Source of the DNA: Nitrospirota bacterium
Lineage (GTDB): Bacteria > Nitrospirota > Leptospirillia > Leptospirillales > Leptospirillaceae
NCBI GenBank assembly: GCA_021810805.1
Contig: JAJZHW010000004.1
Coordinates: forward strand, 1 to 64,000
DNA: 64,000 nt
Direction of reading: 5' to 3'
The notes beneath the pieces are model-generated. The model was not told where the DNA came from. It searched no databases and saw only the letters and a list, made by a program, of their open reading frames with translations. Both the position numbers and the translations under genes were made by a program. Every line of letters begins with the position of its first letter. The first letter of the stretch is position 1. This document shows, in pieces, positions 51,701 to 59,646 of this stretch.

Positions 51701-52139
51701 GGGTGCGGCGAACCGAGGTCAGAAGGGGAGGGGAGAGGGTTCTTCGGAGAACGGCGGCGACGGGAGAGACGACCACATCGGGTGGGGCCGAAGAGGCAAG
51801 GCGGTCGAGGGCATGGATCCGCTCTGCCCGGATAAAGTCGGCGGGGCTCTCCCGTTCGTAGGGAAGGACCTCCTCTTCGGGAAAGAGGAGCACATCGGGT
51901 TCCAGGTCCAGAAGGAGCGGGGCGGAACGGATTTCTTCCACGAGGCGGAGGGCCCGCTCGGGAGTGGAAGTCAGCACCCAGAAGATCTCCTTCCGCCCCG
52001 TCCGGCGAAGAAGTCCGGGAAGAAGGGCAAATCCTTCCCGGGCGATGCCGGGGATTTCCTGGGAGACGGCGCGCTCGTCTGGAGAGGAATGTGTTTTAAG
52101 AAAGGCCTCGAGAGTTCGCCAAACGGGAGAGGAATTCAC
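48705..52139 (-). CDS. mfd: transcription-repair coupling factor Mfd
   Basis: Mfd removes stalled RNA polymerase and recruits UvrA. From GTG 52139 it has 1144 residues. Regions seen in order are the UvrB-like N-terminal modules (FPEEEVLPYERESP), the RNA polymerase-interacting domain (GDYVVHLHQGIGRYRGLQ), the RecG-like motor with GDVGFGKTEVAMRAA, DEEQRFG and YQLRGRVGRGGQQAYAYF, and the C-terminal UvrA-binding domain (RIPEDYIEHPSERIDFYRRL). The track start lies inside rfaE2; my start is 7 bp after its stop, with a weak ribosome site. Confidence 0.94.
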   Translation of the reverse strand: MNSSPVWRTLEAFLKTHSSPDERAVSQEIPGIAREGFALLPGLLRRTGRKEIFWVLTSTPERALRLVEEIRSAPLLLDLEPDVLLFPEEEVLPYERESPADFIRAERIHALDRLASSAPPDVVVSPVAAVLRRTLSPPLLTSVRRTLQTGMEEDPQSVVETLLAQGYVRVPQVTAPGEFSVRGALIDLYSTDRRRPVRLEWDDLEIRSIRSFDPNTQRSVEPVASVDLLPSHEWITPASSTLEAPAREWLDRHLSLPFPPGIERFLPSLFPETAAPVLSRPDIMILVDDWDAVLARSSDWITRIEEGWKGLSPEEKAFLPSPDKAFFLPRSRKEWEEIVPCLTVTEKAPQGLPPLLGPVPSDRIDRQVSFISEIERQPPGCRTVIFCRTRGQLSRIGDILEAAEIPYITSFDPLSAGEGRMPVTLLPGDVEEAFELPLDNLLILSDTWLFKKPVSRPPFRSFSTSTQVYRRDRPTFTDGDYVVHLHQGIGRYRGLQEVSVGTTRGEFAVIEYLGGDRFYLSVEQMDQLLPYQGPEGSTPRIDRLGGKSWAQTKSRVRRQVEKISADLVMLYAKRKTAEGFAFSPESILTREFDQSFPYDLTPDQEEAIQSVLSDMENPTPMDRLILGDVGFGKTEVAMRAAIRAVADGKQVAVLVPTTLLALQHHETFKNRFAGFPVRIESLSRMVSSSEQKLVRERLRKGETDIVVGTTALLSSAVEFRDLGLLVIDEEQRFGVRQKENLAARFPNVDRLTLSATPIPRTLQMAMSGLKGISFIMTPPQGRKAIKTAIIRFDRERIREIIDRELAREGQVFFIHNRVSSIARWARYLATLFPEAGVAYAHGQMGEEEIEAVMGKFLRRESRILVSTTIVESGLDIPYANTIVINRADMFGIAELYQLRGRVGRGGQQAYAYFMTPAEEALGDVAKKRLHTLTAHSELGAGYQIAMRDLEIRGAGSLLGHQQTGQVAMVGLDLYLEMVEEAVAAISSETPPPPGEEPARVEWKTEARIPEDYIEHPSERIDFYRRLAHAGKMDDVVRIEEELIDRFGPLPREARALLTGARIRILATRTGFSEVIIRDRDILMKQRQGALPKEIVGPALDLFGDRLSFQADGSWKILRTLPLLLLEDLKRLPPLAPPARPEEKR

Positions 52140-52146
52140 AGAGGGG

Positions 52147-52686
52147 TCAGCCTTGGGGAGAGGTGTAACGGGAGAGAATTCGGTCGATGAGTCCGGTGGT
52201 GGAGGAGTCCGGCACCAGGGGAATGGAGCGGACGATGCCCTGCCTTGCCAGCACCAGGTCACTTCCCACAATCTTCTCCACTGGCCAGTCGCCTCCCTTG
52301 ACAAGAACGTCGGGCAGGATCTGCTCGATCAGTGTCCGGGGGGTCTCTTCGTCGAAGAAGGTCACATAGGAAACACATTCGAGGCCTGCCATGACAATGG
52401 CCCGGTTGGCTTCGGGAACGATGGGGCGGTTGGGGCCCTTCAGGGTGGAGACGGATCTGTCGGTGTTGAGGGCGACGACAAGAATGTCTCCCAGGGCCCG
52501 GGCCTTCTCGAGAACCTCGATATGGCCGGCGTGGAGAAGGTCGAAGCAGCCGTTGGTGAAGACGACCCGCTCTCCCTTGGCCCGCCGGGGGGAAAGGGAG
52601 CGAAGAAGATCGTCCACCGGCAAGATCTTGGATCGGGTTCCGGCGAAGGGGAAAGATGACTCGCATGGCTGAGAGGAGGACCTCAT
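52147..52686 (-). CDS. rfaE2: D-glycero-beta-D-manno-heptose 1-phosphate adenylyltransferase
   Basis: This matches the C-terminal half of HldE as a separate protein: VVFTNGCFDLLHAGHIEVL carries the HxGH nucleotidyltransferase motif, and LVKGGDWPVEKIVG and LVPDSSTTGLIDRI follow. It makes ADP-heptose for the LPS inner core. I start at ATG 52686, 17 bp after the gmhA stop, for 179 residues. The kinase half (hldA/rfaE1) is not in this window. Confidence 0.92.
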   Translation of the reverse strand: MRSSSQPCESSFPFAGTRSKILPVDDLLRSLSPRRAKGERVVFTNGCFDLLHAGHIEVLEKARALGDILVVALNTDRSVSTLKGPNRPIVPEANRAIVMAGLECVSYVTFFDEETPRTLIEQILPDVLVKGGDWPVEKIVGSDLVLARQGIVRSIPLVPDSSTTGLIDRILSRYTSPQG

Positions 52687-52703
52687 GGTGAAAGGGCTCC
52701 CCC

Positions 52704-53297
52704 CTAGTTTCCGGAGGAGAAAAGAATCTCCTCCACCATCTCGCACAGGGCGTGTCCCAGGGTGATGTGGGTCTCCTGGATCCGCGGGGTCAACGGGGAG
52801 GGAACGATGAAGGGAATCTCAACGAGATTCTTCATCCGTCCGCCCGATCCGCCTCCGAAGCCGATGGTCCGGATTCCGATCTCCCGGGCCTTTTCCAGAG
52901 CCAGAAGAACATTTTTCGAGTTTCCGCTGGTACTCAGCCCGATGGCCAGATCCCCCGGACGCCCGTAGGCCTCCATTTCCCTGGCGAAGACGAATTCATA
53001 TCCGTAGTCGTTTCCGATGCTGGTCAGTGTCGGCATTCCGGTTCCCAGGGCAATGGCGGGAAGGGCGGAGCGGTTTTTGTAGAAACGGCTGACAAGCTCC
53101 CCGGCAATGTGGGCGGCATCGGAAGAGGAGCCGCCGTTGCCGAAGATGAGGAGCTTCCCGCCTCGTTCAAAGGTTTCCACAATGAGCCGGGTGGCCTTCT
53201 CCATCAGGGGAAGGGAGGTGCGAAGGAATTCCTCCTTGGTCCGGATGCTGTCACGAAAGACCGCCTCGAGGCGGGAGGAGAGGGTTTTGGTGTCCAT
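52704..53297 (-). CDS. gmhA: sedoheptulose 7-phosphate isomerase GmhA
   Basis: GmhA starts heptose synthesis for LPS. The 197-residue SIS-domain protein has LLIFGNGGSSSDAAHIAGEL (about 49-68), ALGTGMPTLTSIGNDYGYE, LAIGLSTSGNSKNVLLAL and ETHITLGHALCEMVE, all typical of the family. It is followed by rfaE2, which acts two steps later, and preceded by hemL with a 29-bp gap. Confidence 0.94.
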   Translation of the reverse strand: MDTKTLSSRLEAVFRDSIRTKEEFLRTSLPLMEKATRLIVETFERGGKLLIFGNGGSSSDAAHIAGELVSRFYKNRSALPAIALGTGMPTLTSIGNDYGYEFVFAREMEAYGRPGDLAIGLSTSGNSKNVLLALEKAREIGIRTIGFGGGSGGRMKNLVEIPFIVPSPLTPRIQETHITLGHALCEMVEEILFSSGN

Positions 53298-53326
53298 GGC
53301 GAAAAAGAACTCCTTGATAGGGGGAA

Positions 53327-54613
53327 TCAGGCCTTTGCGCGCGTTTTCTCCAGGGCTCGGCGGAAACGTGCCGCAGCTTCGCCAACAACCCGGTCGTCGT
53401 GGCAGGTGGAGAGAAAGAGAGCTTCGAACTGGGAGGGGGGGAGAAGAAGTCCCTCGTTTCTGGCCTCCTGGTGGAAAATGGAGAAGAGCCGAACGTCGGA
53501 GTGCTCGGCTGAAGCAAGATCGGTAACTTTTTTGTCGGAGAAGAAGAGGGTCATCATCGAGCCCATCCGGTTGATCTGCAGGGGGAGTCCCACCTGCTGG
53601 GCAGACCGGGAAATCTCCTCCGCCAGGATGCGGGCCTTTTCTTCGAGGAGGGAGTAAAGGGCCGGAGTCCGGAGCCGGGTCAGTGTGGCGAGTCCTGCGG
53701 CCATGGCCACGGGGTTTCCCGAAAGGGTTCCGGCCTGATAAACCGGTCCCTCCGGGGCGATCATCTTCATGATGTCTTCCCGGCCTCCATAGGCCCCCAC
53801 CGGCATCCCTCCTCCAATGATCTTGCCCAGAAGAGTGAGATCCGGTTCCATTCCGAAGAGGACCTGGGCCGCGCCGTAGGTGAGGCGGAAGCCGGTGATC
53901 ACTTCGTCCGCAATGAGAAGGGCCCCATTTTCCTGGGTCACGTCCCGGGCAGCCATGAGGAATTCCTCGTCGGGAAGAACGACCCCCATGTTTCCGGCCA
54001 CCGGCTCGAGAATGAGGGCGGCGATCGTCTTGCCTTCCCGACGGAAAAAGTCGCGGAGAGCCTCCGTGTCGTTGTAGGCAAGAACGATGGTGTCGTGGAC
54101 CACGGCCTCGGGGACGCCGGCCGAGGTGGGGATCCCGAAGGTGGCTCCCCCGGACCCGGCCTTGACCAGAAGCGCATCGGAGTGGCCATGGTAGCCTCCG
54201 GCAAACTTGACGATACGCGTCCGTCCGGTAAAGGCACGGGCAAGGCGCAGGGCGCTCATGGCGGCCTCGGTTCCGGAATTCACGAATCGCACCCGATCGA
54301 GCCCGGGAATGGCACGGGTGACGGCTTCGCCCAGCAGAATCTCCGGCTCGGAAAGCGCTCCGAAGGAGAGCCCTCGCGAGGCGGTGTCCGTGATGGCAGC
54401 CAGCACATCGGGATCGGCGTGTCCAAGGATGAGGGGGCCAAAGGAGAGAACGAAGTCGATGTATTCCCGGCCGTCAAGATCGGTTACATAAGCTCCGGAA
54501 CCCTTCCGGATGACTACAGGATGTCCGCCCACCGCCTTGTAGGCGCGAACGGGGCTGCTCACACCCCCGGGAAAAATGGCACACGCTTTTTTATAGCCTT
54601 CTTCAGAGTTCAA
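53327..54613 (-). CDS. hemL: glutamate-1-semialdehyde 2,1-aminomutase
   Basis: HemL makes 5-aminolevulinate for heme and cobalamin. It is a PLP enzyme with FPGGVSSPVRAYKAVGG at the N-terminus, VKFAGGYHGHSD, IADEVITGFRL and the PLP-lysine region LLGKIIGGGMPVGAYGG. I chose TTG at 54613, with AGGAG six bases upstream, giving 428 residues, the family's usual length. The track start 19 codons out lacks a ribosome site. Confidence 0.94.
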   Translation of the reverse strand: MNSEEGYKKACAIFPGGVSSPVRAYKAVGGHPVVIRKGSGAYVTDLDGREYIDFVLSFGPLILGHADPDVLAAITDTASRGLSFGALSEPEILLGEAVTRAIPGLDRVRFVNSGTEAAMSALRLARAFTGRTRIVKFAGGYHGHSDALLVKAGSGGATFGIPTSAGVPEAVVHDTIVLAYNDTEALRDFFRREGKTIAALILEPVAGNMGVVLPDEEFLMAARDVTQENGALLIADEVITGFRLTYGAAQVLFGMEPDLTLLGKIIGGGMPVGAYGGREDIMKMIAPEGPVYQAGTLSGNPVAMAAGLATLTRLRTPALYSLLEEKARILAEEISRSAQQVGLPLQINRMGSMMTLFFSDKKVTDLASAEHSDVRLFSIFHQEARNEGLLLPPSQFEALFLSTCHDDRVVGEAAARFRRALEKTRAKA

Positions 54614-54729
54614 GAGATGCTCCTGTGTTTGTATCCCCGTTTTTGCCGAACCACCCAATGTCCCGTGCAATGTCCCAAAAGTTTCTTCGATCGGGAAGAC
54701 TTTTTCCTGTTATTTTATCTGAATTTCTC

Positions 54730-54738
54730 ATTATAGCA
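54730..54738 (-). promoter_or_regulatory. extended -10 promoter before hemL
   Basis: On the minus strand TGCTATAAT gives a perfect TATAAT with the extended TGn element. The -35 region (TTTCGA or nearby) is weak, as is common for extended -10 promoters. Transcription would begin about 110 nt before the hemL start and could continue through gmhA, rfaE2 and mfd. Confidence 0.6.
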
Positions 54739-54796
54739 GATTTTTTGTCGATCGAAAAGGGCGTGTGGGGCTCGTTTATCGGTCAGGAACGTGTGC

Positions 54797-55651
54797 TCAG
54801 TACCCCGATCCGGTCCCTTGGGAGGATTGAAGGGTCTTGGCCACGGCGAGCCCCAAAAAGACCAGTGAGACCAAGCTCGGAACGAGGGCTCGGAGAGGGG
54901 CCGGCAACGCGGGACGAACGGTGAGGATCCGTTGGGTGAGGCTTCCAAAGAGGAGGGCGAGGTAGAGGGCTCCAATGACATAAAAGGAGATGTCCACATA
55001 CTCCCGGCCGACCAGCAGGAGCCCCCCCAGGGCGATTCCTGGCTCAGCTCCCCGCAGGGGAATCCGCCCGGGGGGGGACAGAAGCATGGCGAGCCAGACG
55101 GCGGAGAGTCCTCCCGCGAGCTGTCCAAGAAGAAGGCTCCCGGAGAGGGGGGAGAGGGCGCCAAGGGTGGCCGTTGTCAAAAAAATGGGGGCGAGAGCGG
55201 GACGAGCCAGTCCCGAATTCGTGGAGCGAACGGGGAGGATCTGGGCCAGGAGCCAGAGTCCAATGATTTCGGCGAGGAGAAGACTTCCGGATGACGGATG
55301 GCGCCGAAGGAGGGGAAAGAGGAGGATCAGGGAGGAGATGACAAGGGTCAGGCTCTCCGGAATCCAGGGGGAGTGTCGTTTCAAAAGCCATCGAAAGGCG
55401 AATGAGAGGAGAGCCAGAGCCGGAATCCAGTCCATTGGACGAGAGGGGTTGGCCAGATGAAGGATCGAAGGTCTGTCAAAGAGAAAAAATGCCAGAAAGA
55501 TTCCTGAAAGCACGATGAGGTCGCCGGTCAGTGGCCAGGAATTGGACCGAGAAAAGCGGGAGGAAAGCCAGAGCAGGAGGAGTGTTGAAAAAAAGGGAAA
55601 AAAGGCTGGTCGCATGAGGTCGACGGCGGGCCAAATTGATAGGGTGTCCAT
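54797..55651 (-). CDS. hypothetical polytopic membrane protein
   Basis: A 284-residue protein made mostly of hydrophobic helices (about eight), for example LIVLSGIFLAFFLF, SLTLVISSLILLFPLL and LVPSLVSLVFLGLAV, with short Arg/Pro-rich loops. I recognise no family; the layout is vaguely like small complex-I or permease subunits but lacks charged helix residues. It is on the same strand between yceI and hemL. Confidence 0.65.
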   Translation of the reverse strand: MDTLSIWPAVDLMRPAFFPFFSTLLLLWLSSRFSRSNSWPLTGDLIVLSGIFLAFFLFDRPSILHLANPSRPMDWIPALALLSFAFRWLLKRHSPWIPESLTLVISSLILLFPLLRRHPSSGSLLLAEIIGLWLLAQILPVRSTNSGLARPALAPIFLTTATLGALSPLSGSLLLGQLAGGLSAVWLAMLLSPPGRIPLRGAEPGIALGGLLLVGREYVDISFYVIGALYLALLFGSLTQRILTVRPALPAPLRALVPSLVSLVFLGLAVAKTLQSSQGTGSGY

Positions 55652-55688
55652 CAGGGGGTCCCCAGGAAAAGGAAGATCGGGATTTAAT

Positions 55689-55719
55689 AAAAAAGGCAGG
55701 GACGGTCATCGCCCCTGCC
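55689..55719 (-). terminator. intrinsic terminator after yceI-like gene
   Basis: Minus strand GGCAGGG, an 11-nt loop and CCCTGCC form a 7-bp stem followed by TTTTTT. It lies 10 bp past the stop of the YceI-like gene and before the hypothetical membrane protein start. Confidence 0.8.
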
Positions 55720-55728
55720 GTAAAGAGC

Positions 55729-56382
55729 TCAGTTATTTGTTCGGATTCCTTCGACGCTGATATAGAGATGAATCGTGTCGCCGATCATGCCGGGATAGGT
55801 GGTGACTCCGAAGTCGCTGCGCTTGATGGTTCCCTCGGCATCATAGCCGGAGAGGTAGCCACCCCAAGGCTTGGGAAGGGCCGAGACCAGTCCCGCTCCC
55901 ACCTCGTGGATTTTGAGGCGCACCGTCCGGGTCTTTCCATGAAGCGTCAGCTTGCCGGTCAGAATCCCCGTCTTTTTCCCGGTTTTTTTGTAGGAATGGG
56001 AGACAAAGCGGAGGGTGGGGAAGGTTTTGGCGTCGAGGAAGTCAGGCCCACGAAGGTCCTTGTCTCTCATGGCGTGGTTGGTGTCGATACTGTTCGCAGC
56101 AATCTTGATGTCCACATCGGTCTTGTCCTTCGACAGGAGGTAGTGCCCGGAGACCTTGTCGAATCGGCCGACAGCCGTTGCGACGCCGGCATGGCCAACA
56201 GTAAAGGTGACAGAGGTGTGGTCAGGGTCGATCCTGTAGAGGCCTGACGGGTCGCCAGTCGCGGTTTTGTAGGAGTCCGCATGGGAAAGAGTTGGGGCAA
56301 GAAAACCTGCAGAAAGGAGAACGAGTGAAAGGGCCGGGGCAAGAAGGCGCCGCCGGGTTTGGAAAAGAATTGTCCGAGACAT
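55729..56382 (-). CDS. YceI-family periplasmic protein
   Basis: From ATG 56382 (AGGAG five bases upstream) the 217 residues begin with a signal peptide (LAPALSLVLLSAGFLAPTLSHA). The YceI lipocalin-like domain follows: YRIDPDHTSVTFTVGHAGVA, LRGPDFLDAKTFPTLRFVS, and TLHGKTRTVRLKI. YceI proteins bind polyisoprenoid or similar lipids; the role here is unknown. An isolated gene with its own terminator. Confidence 0.9.
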   Translation of the reverse strand: MSRTILFQTRRRLLAPALSLVLLSAGFLAPTLSHADSYKTATGDPSGLYRIDPDHTSVTFTVGHAGVATAVGRFDKVSGHYLLSKDKTDVDIKIAANSIDTNHAMRDKDLRGPDFLDAKTFPTLRFVSHSYKKTGKKTGILTGKLTLHGKTRTVRLKIHEVGAGLVSALPKPWGGYLSGYDAEGTIKRSDFGVTTYPGMIGDTIHLYISVEGIRTNN

Positions 56383-56588
56383 GGATGCTCCTAGGGTGAG
56401 AGTGTTTGGAATTCGAAGGACGCGAGATCTTTTTTTAATTTCGTCCATTTTCATAAAGCTTAAAGTGATTCTACACCAGATATTGTTTTAATGCAAACAT
56501 AATTTCTCCGTTGAAGAGGATTCTCGTTGAGGGATAAGATAGAAACATTCGGGTCAGGATTGTTTGGCGAAAATGGGAGGGGTCCAGC

Positions 56589-57188
56589 GTGCAACGGTCA
56601 CCCGAGGAGATTCGGAAAGAGCTGTCGACGCATATTTCGCGAATGATCTGTCAGTGTCGGGAGTCTTCCTGGCTCTGCCTCGAGCGCTCTCTCGAGATGG
56701 ATTGGGGGGGGGGAGGAGAGATGGAAGAGAAATTTTCAGATCTTGACCGGCTTTTTTCCGGCCTGCTTGACGATCTCTCCCGGGATGGCTCACGGCCCCA
56801 GCTGGCCCGGGTTGCCCGAAAGTCCGAATTTCTCGAAGACCGGTTTGAGGAGCTCGATAGTCTCTTGAGGAATCGACCGCGGAGAAAGCGGGCCGCCCTT
56901 CCTTGGGAAAAGTTTTTTCGAATGGGGGCCGGGGGCGGGGGGGAGAATCCCTCTTCGAGAAATGACCGGGACCTCCTCGGCAAGCATTGCCGGACAGTCG
57001 GCGTTCCAGAGACCGCCTCCATCGAGGAGATTCGCAGAAAGGTTCGCTCCCTGCTCAAGGAGAACCACCCGGACATGCGGGCGGGAGACCGGAGCGGAGA
57101 GGGGCGAATGCGCGACATTTTGGAGTCTTACAGCTTTCTTAAAAGATACTACGGGGTCATGCCCGAAACGCACAGCAGGGAGGATTGA
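56589..57188 (+). CDS. C-terminal J-domain protein
   Basis: A 199-residue protein, start GTG with GGGAGGGG upstream. The C-terminal 60 residues look like a J domain: TVGVPETASIEEIRRKVRSL leads to KENHPDMRAG, which holds the HPD tripeptide needed to stimulate DnaK ATPase, and a last helix ILESYSFLKRYYG. The first 120 residues are charged and helical (MEEKFSDLDRLFSGLLDDL) with no known domain, and a Gly-rich stretch precedes the J domain. No G/F or zinc region is present. Confidence 0.8.
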   Translation: MQRSPEEIRKELSTHISRMICQCRESSWLCLERSLEMDWGGGGEMEEKFSDLDRLFSGLLDDLSRDGSRPQLARVARKSEFLEDRFEELDSLLRNRPRRKRAALPWEKFFRMGAGGGGENPSSRNDRDLLGKHCRTVGVPETASIEEIRRKVRSLLKENHPDMRAGDRSGEGRMRDILESYSFLKRYYGVMPETHSRED

Positions 57189-57192
57189 ACTG

Positions 57193-57477
57193 ATGGAGCC
57201 GGTCGAGGTCAATGATCCGGAAAAAATTCAGGAAATTCTCAAGGGAATTGTCTTGACGGGGTCGGGATTTGTGACGACATGTCTGCTGGAGGATGTCTGG
57301 GATGCCGGTCTGACCTATCCCGACTACTTCAAGGCGGCAGGAGTCGACCCCACCGCCTCTCTCCATGGCCAGTCGCCTGCTTGGGAAACCTACCATCTTC
57401 GTCAGGGCAAAAAAGTGGTCAATGTTTATGGAATGGGCTCTCGGGGACGGCGGATTCATGTGACGGAGACTCCCTGA
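57193..57477 (+). CDS. hypothetical small protein
   Basis: ATG 57193, with GGAGG nine bases upstream, opens a 94-codon frame: MEPVEVNDPEKIQEILKGIV and on to RRIHVTETP. It contains the pattern LTYPDYFKAAGVDPTASLHG and ends basic. I recognise no family. The ORF track lists a longer frame starting at 56962 that overlaps the J-domain gene; the downstream start is preferred. It begins 4 bp after the J-domain stop, so the two are probably co-transcribed. Confidence 0.68.
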   Translation: MEPVEVNDPEKIQEILKGIVLTGSGFVTTCLLEDVWDAGLTYPDYFKAAGVDPTASLHGQSPAWETYHLRQGKKVVNVYGMGSRGRRIHVTETP

Positions 57478-57506
57478 TCCAGTGAGAATGCGAGGAGATA
57501 AGGTCG

Positions 57507-57911
57507 ATGCTATTTGATGAAGACATTCTCGAACACGTGCGCTTGGTGGCGCGAGAAGGCGACCGCTCGGGAGAGGATCGCGATCTCGTCGAAATCCTTT
57601 CGATGCATCCTGAGTTCGATGCTCTTTGGAACGATCCGGCGGTTGATCCCTCTCGGCCAATGGATGTCGGAGAGGTAAAGGTGAATCCGCTGGTTCACAT
57701 TGCCCTTCACCTTGTTGTGGCTCGGCAGATCCGTCAGGGTGTGCCTTCTCAGGCCAAAAAGGCTTACCTCCATTTGGTGGAGCGAGGAGAGGAGCCCCAT
57801 GAGGCCCTTCACCTGATGATGGGGTGCTACGGGCAGCTTTATTTTGAGTCGGTCCGAAAAAGCGATGCCTTCGATGAGTCCCGTTATGTTCAGGGTCTGG
57901 CGAGGCTCTAG
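57507..57911 (+). CDS. DUF1841 family protein
   Basis: A 134-residue soluble protein. VNPLVHIALHLVVARQIRQG (histidine-rich helix, about 58-78), AYLHLVERGEEPHEALHLMM and the C-terminal MGCYGQLYFES match the DUF1841 pattern NPxxHxxxHxxx. The histidines might bind metal, but no function is known. It is the third gene of a short plus-strand group with the J-domain protein. Confidence 0.8.
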   Translation: MLFDEDILEHVRLVAREGDRSGEDRDLVEILSMHPEFDALWNDPAVDPSRPMDVGEVKVNPLVHIALHLVVARQIRQGVPSQAKKAYLHLVERGEEPHEALHLMMGCYGQLYFESVRKSDAFDESRYVQGLARL

Positions 57912-57974
57912 TCAGGGATTTTAGGAGAATTGGAGAGTTCTTTTTTGTTTTGGAAAGATCGGGCAACTCCGTCC

Positions 57975-58004
57975 TTGACTTGCACCATCAATGGAATCTA
58001 AAAT
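57975..58004 (+). promoter_or_regulatory. promoter of OFOR operon 2
   Basis: TTGACT, an 18-bp spacer and TAAAAT form a strong sigma-70-like promoter. Transcription would begin near 58011, leaving a leader of about 415 nt before the alpha start. The -35 (TTGACTTG) matches that of OFOR operon 1. Confidence 0.65.
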
Positions 58005-58073
58005 TTACGGACCTCAACCTTTGGTCAAAATTTTACGGTGTGGCGCTTTCAAGGCCTTGCCGAAAAGATCGGG

Positions 58074-58388
58074 AGAGACTCCCTGCGTCTCTTCTGGGAA
58101 TTTTTCAATCCAGAGGTGGTGGCATCGAGCCCCCGGGCTCCTATTGTGGAGAGGGCATGACTTGAGGTGTTTTCCTCATTGACGGGTAAGGGGTTAATCC
58201 CTTCCCTGTCGTTAACTCTTCACTGTCTCGCGGCATAAGTGTTGAGGGTTCCAGTGGGTCCCGTCCACTCCCGGTCCTGAACCGGAACCCGGCAAAGAGG
58301 ATCAGAAAGAGGTATTTCGGTAAAGCTTTGACGTTGTCGACGATTTACCGACATATGGCCCGGAACTCCCGGCGAGAATCTTCGGGCC
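58074..58388 (+). promoter_or_regulatory. hairpin-rich leader of OFOR operon 2 (candidate structured RNA)
   Basis: The gene-free stretch 57912-58425 holds the promoter above and then many stems. These are AGAGAC/GTCTCT (58074-58092), GAGCC/GGCTC (58127-58140), TGAGG/CCTCA (58163-58178), a GGG-AAGGG/CCCTT-CCC stem (58184-58207), and a three-way junction with outer stem GGGTTC/GAACCC (58246-58290) enclosing AGTGG/CCACT and CCGGT/ACCGG. Then come TCGGTAAA/TTTACCGA (58317-58351) and GGCCCG/CGGGCC (58357-58388). I recognise no known riboswitch class. It may regulate the operon or be a separate small RNA. Confidence 0.45.
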
Positions 58389-58425
58389 TTCACGGTATGA
58401 CCGCAATTAATCGAGGAGTAGAGCC

Positions 58426-59646
58426 ATGGCGACGCAGACAGATTCCCGGGTTCCCCAGATTGGTCAGCGCAACAAAAAAAACCAGCTGATCACGGATCCC
58501 AATGAACTTTTTTTCCTCTCCCCCCGTACCCCAAACTTTCTGACCGGATCCGAAGTCATTCGGGAGGCTGTCAGACGCTCCAGTGTGGACTTTTCCGTGG
58601 CCTATCCCATCACGCCCCAGTCGGAGGCCTCGTCCCTCGTCGGTGAACTCTATGCCGAGGGTTATGTGGGCGACTACATGCGCGGTGAATCTGAGTTTGC
58701 AGTGATGGGAGAGTGTGCGGGAGCCGCCTTTGCGGGAGCCCGTGTCTTCACCACAACGGCGGGACCCGGAACGTTGCGTGCCTTTGAAAACTTCCCCATG
58801 TGGGCCGGAAGCCGCCTTCCCATCCAGGTCGTCTTCACGGTGCGAGGAATCAACTCCCCCCTGACCATTCAGCCGGATACCCTGGAAATCGCCTTCATGC
58901 TGGAGACGGGAATGCTCCTGTGGCATGCGGAATCGGCCCAGGATCTCTTTGACTTCATGCTCAAAGGCTACTACGTCGCCGAACAGCCGGAAGTCCACCT
59001 TCCCATCGGGGTGATCTGTGACGGCTTCTTTGTGACCCATACGAAAGATATGGTCATGATGACTCCCGAGGACAGAACCCTTCCCCATTACGATCCCTAT
59101 CGCAGTCCGGTCGTCTGCATGGACATGGAAGTTCCCCCTGTCCGGATGATGCGGGATCCCTTCGTGATGAAGTCAAATTACATCAGCTACATGACCCATG
59201 CCAGCTGGCAGCTTGAAATTCGGGCGGCCATTGAGCGCTCTCGGAAACACACCATTCCGCTTCTCGATGGTCTGATCGAGGTGGAAAACTCCGATGCGGA
59301 AATCATGCTGATTGCTTCGGGGACGGCAGTCTCCCAGGCCCGCGAGGCCATTCGCCTCTTCCGGGATAAAGGTGTCCGGGTGGGATTGGTCAAGATCAAA
59401 ACCCTTCGCCCCTTCCCCACGGAAGAGATCCGCAAGGCGACAGAGCATGCGAAGCATATCTTTGTTCCCGAATTCAACGTGGCGGGATGGCTCGCCCGGG
59501 AAATCAAGTCCACGATCGACCGCAACCACCGTGTGGTGGCAGGTCCCCACGTGGCCGGGGGGATGACCATGCCTCCGGAAATTATCGTCGAGGAAATCGA
59601 AAAACATATGGCTCATCGCCGGAATAAGGAGCTCGTCCATGGCTAA
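58426..59646 (+). CDS. 2-oxoacid:ferredoxin oxidoreductase alpha subunit 2
   Basis: The 406-residue alpha subunit parallels the one at 21156: VAYPITPQSEASSLVGELYA, GARVFTTTAGPGTLRAFE, and C-terminal GTAVSQAREAIRLF and GLVKIKTLRPFPTEE. GAGGAG lies seven bases before the ATG. Differences in the substrate-side loops (for example AMFAG-like changes around FPMWAGSRLP) suggest a different 2-oxoacid than operon 1, but which is pyruvate and which is 2-oxoglutarate cannot be told here. Confidence 0.91.
   Translation: MATQTDSRVPQIGQRNKKNQLITDPNELFFLSPRTPNFLTGSEVIREAVRRSSVDFSVAYPITPQSEASSLVGELYAEGYVGDYMRGESEFAVMGECAGAAFAGARVFTTTAGPGTLRAFENFPMWAGSRLPIQVVFTVRGINSPLTIQPDTLEIAFMLETGMLLWHAESAQDLFDFMLKGYYVAEQPEVHLPIGVICDGFFVTHTKDMVMMTPEDRTLPHYDPYRSPVVCMDMEVPPVRMMRDPFVMKSNYISYMTHASWQLEIRAAIERSRKHTIPLLDGLIEVENSDAEIMLIASGTAVSQAREAIRLFRDKGVRVGLVKIKTLRPFPTEEIRKATEHAKHIFVPEFNVAGWLAREIKSTIDRNHRVVAGPHVAGGMTMPPEIIVEEIEKHMAHRRNKELVHG

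Noticed and set aside
57950-58182. Small plus-strand ORFs of 63-71 codons in the OFOR 2 leader
   Set aside because: No ribosome sites or protein-like composition; they overlap the promoter and the hairpin region and end inside it.
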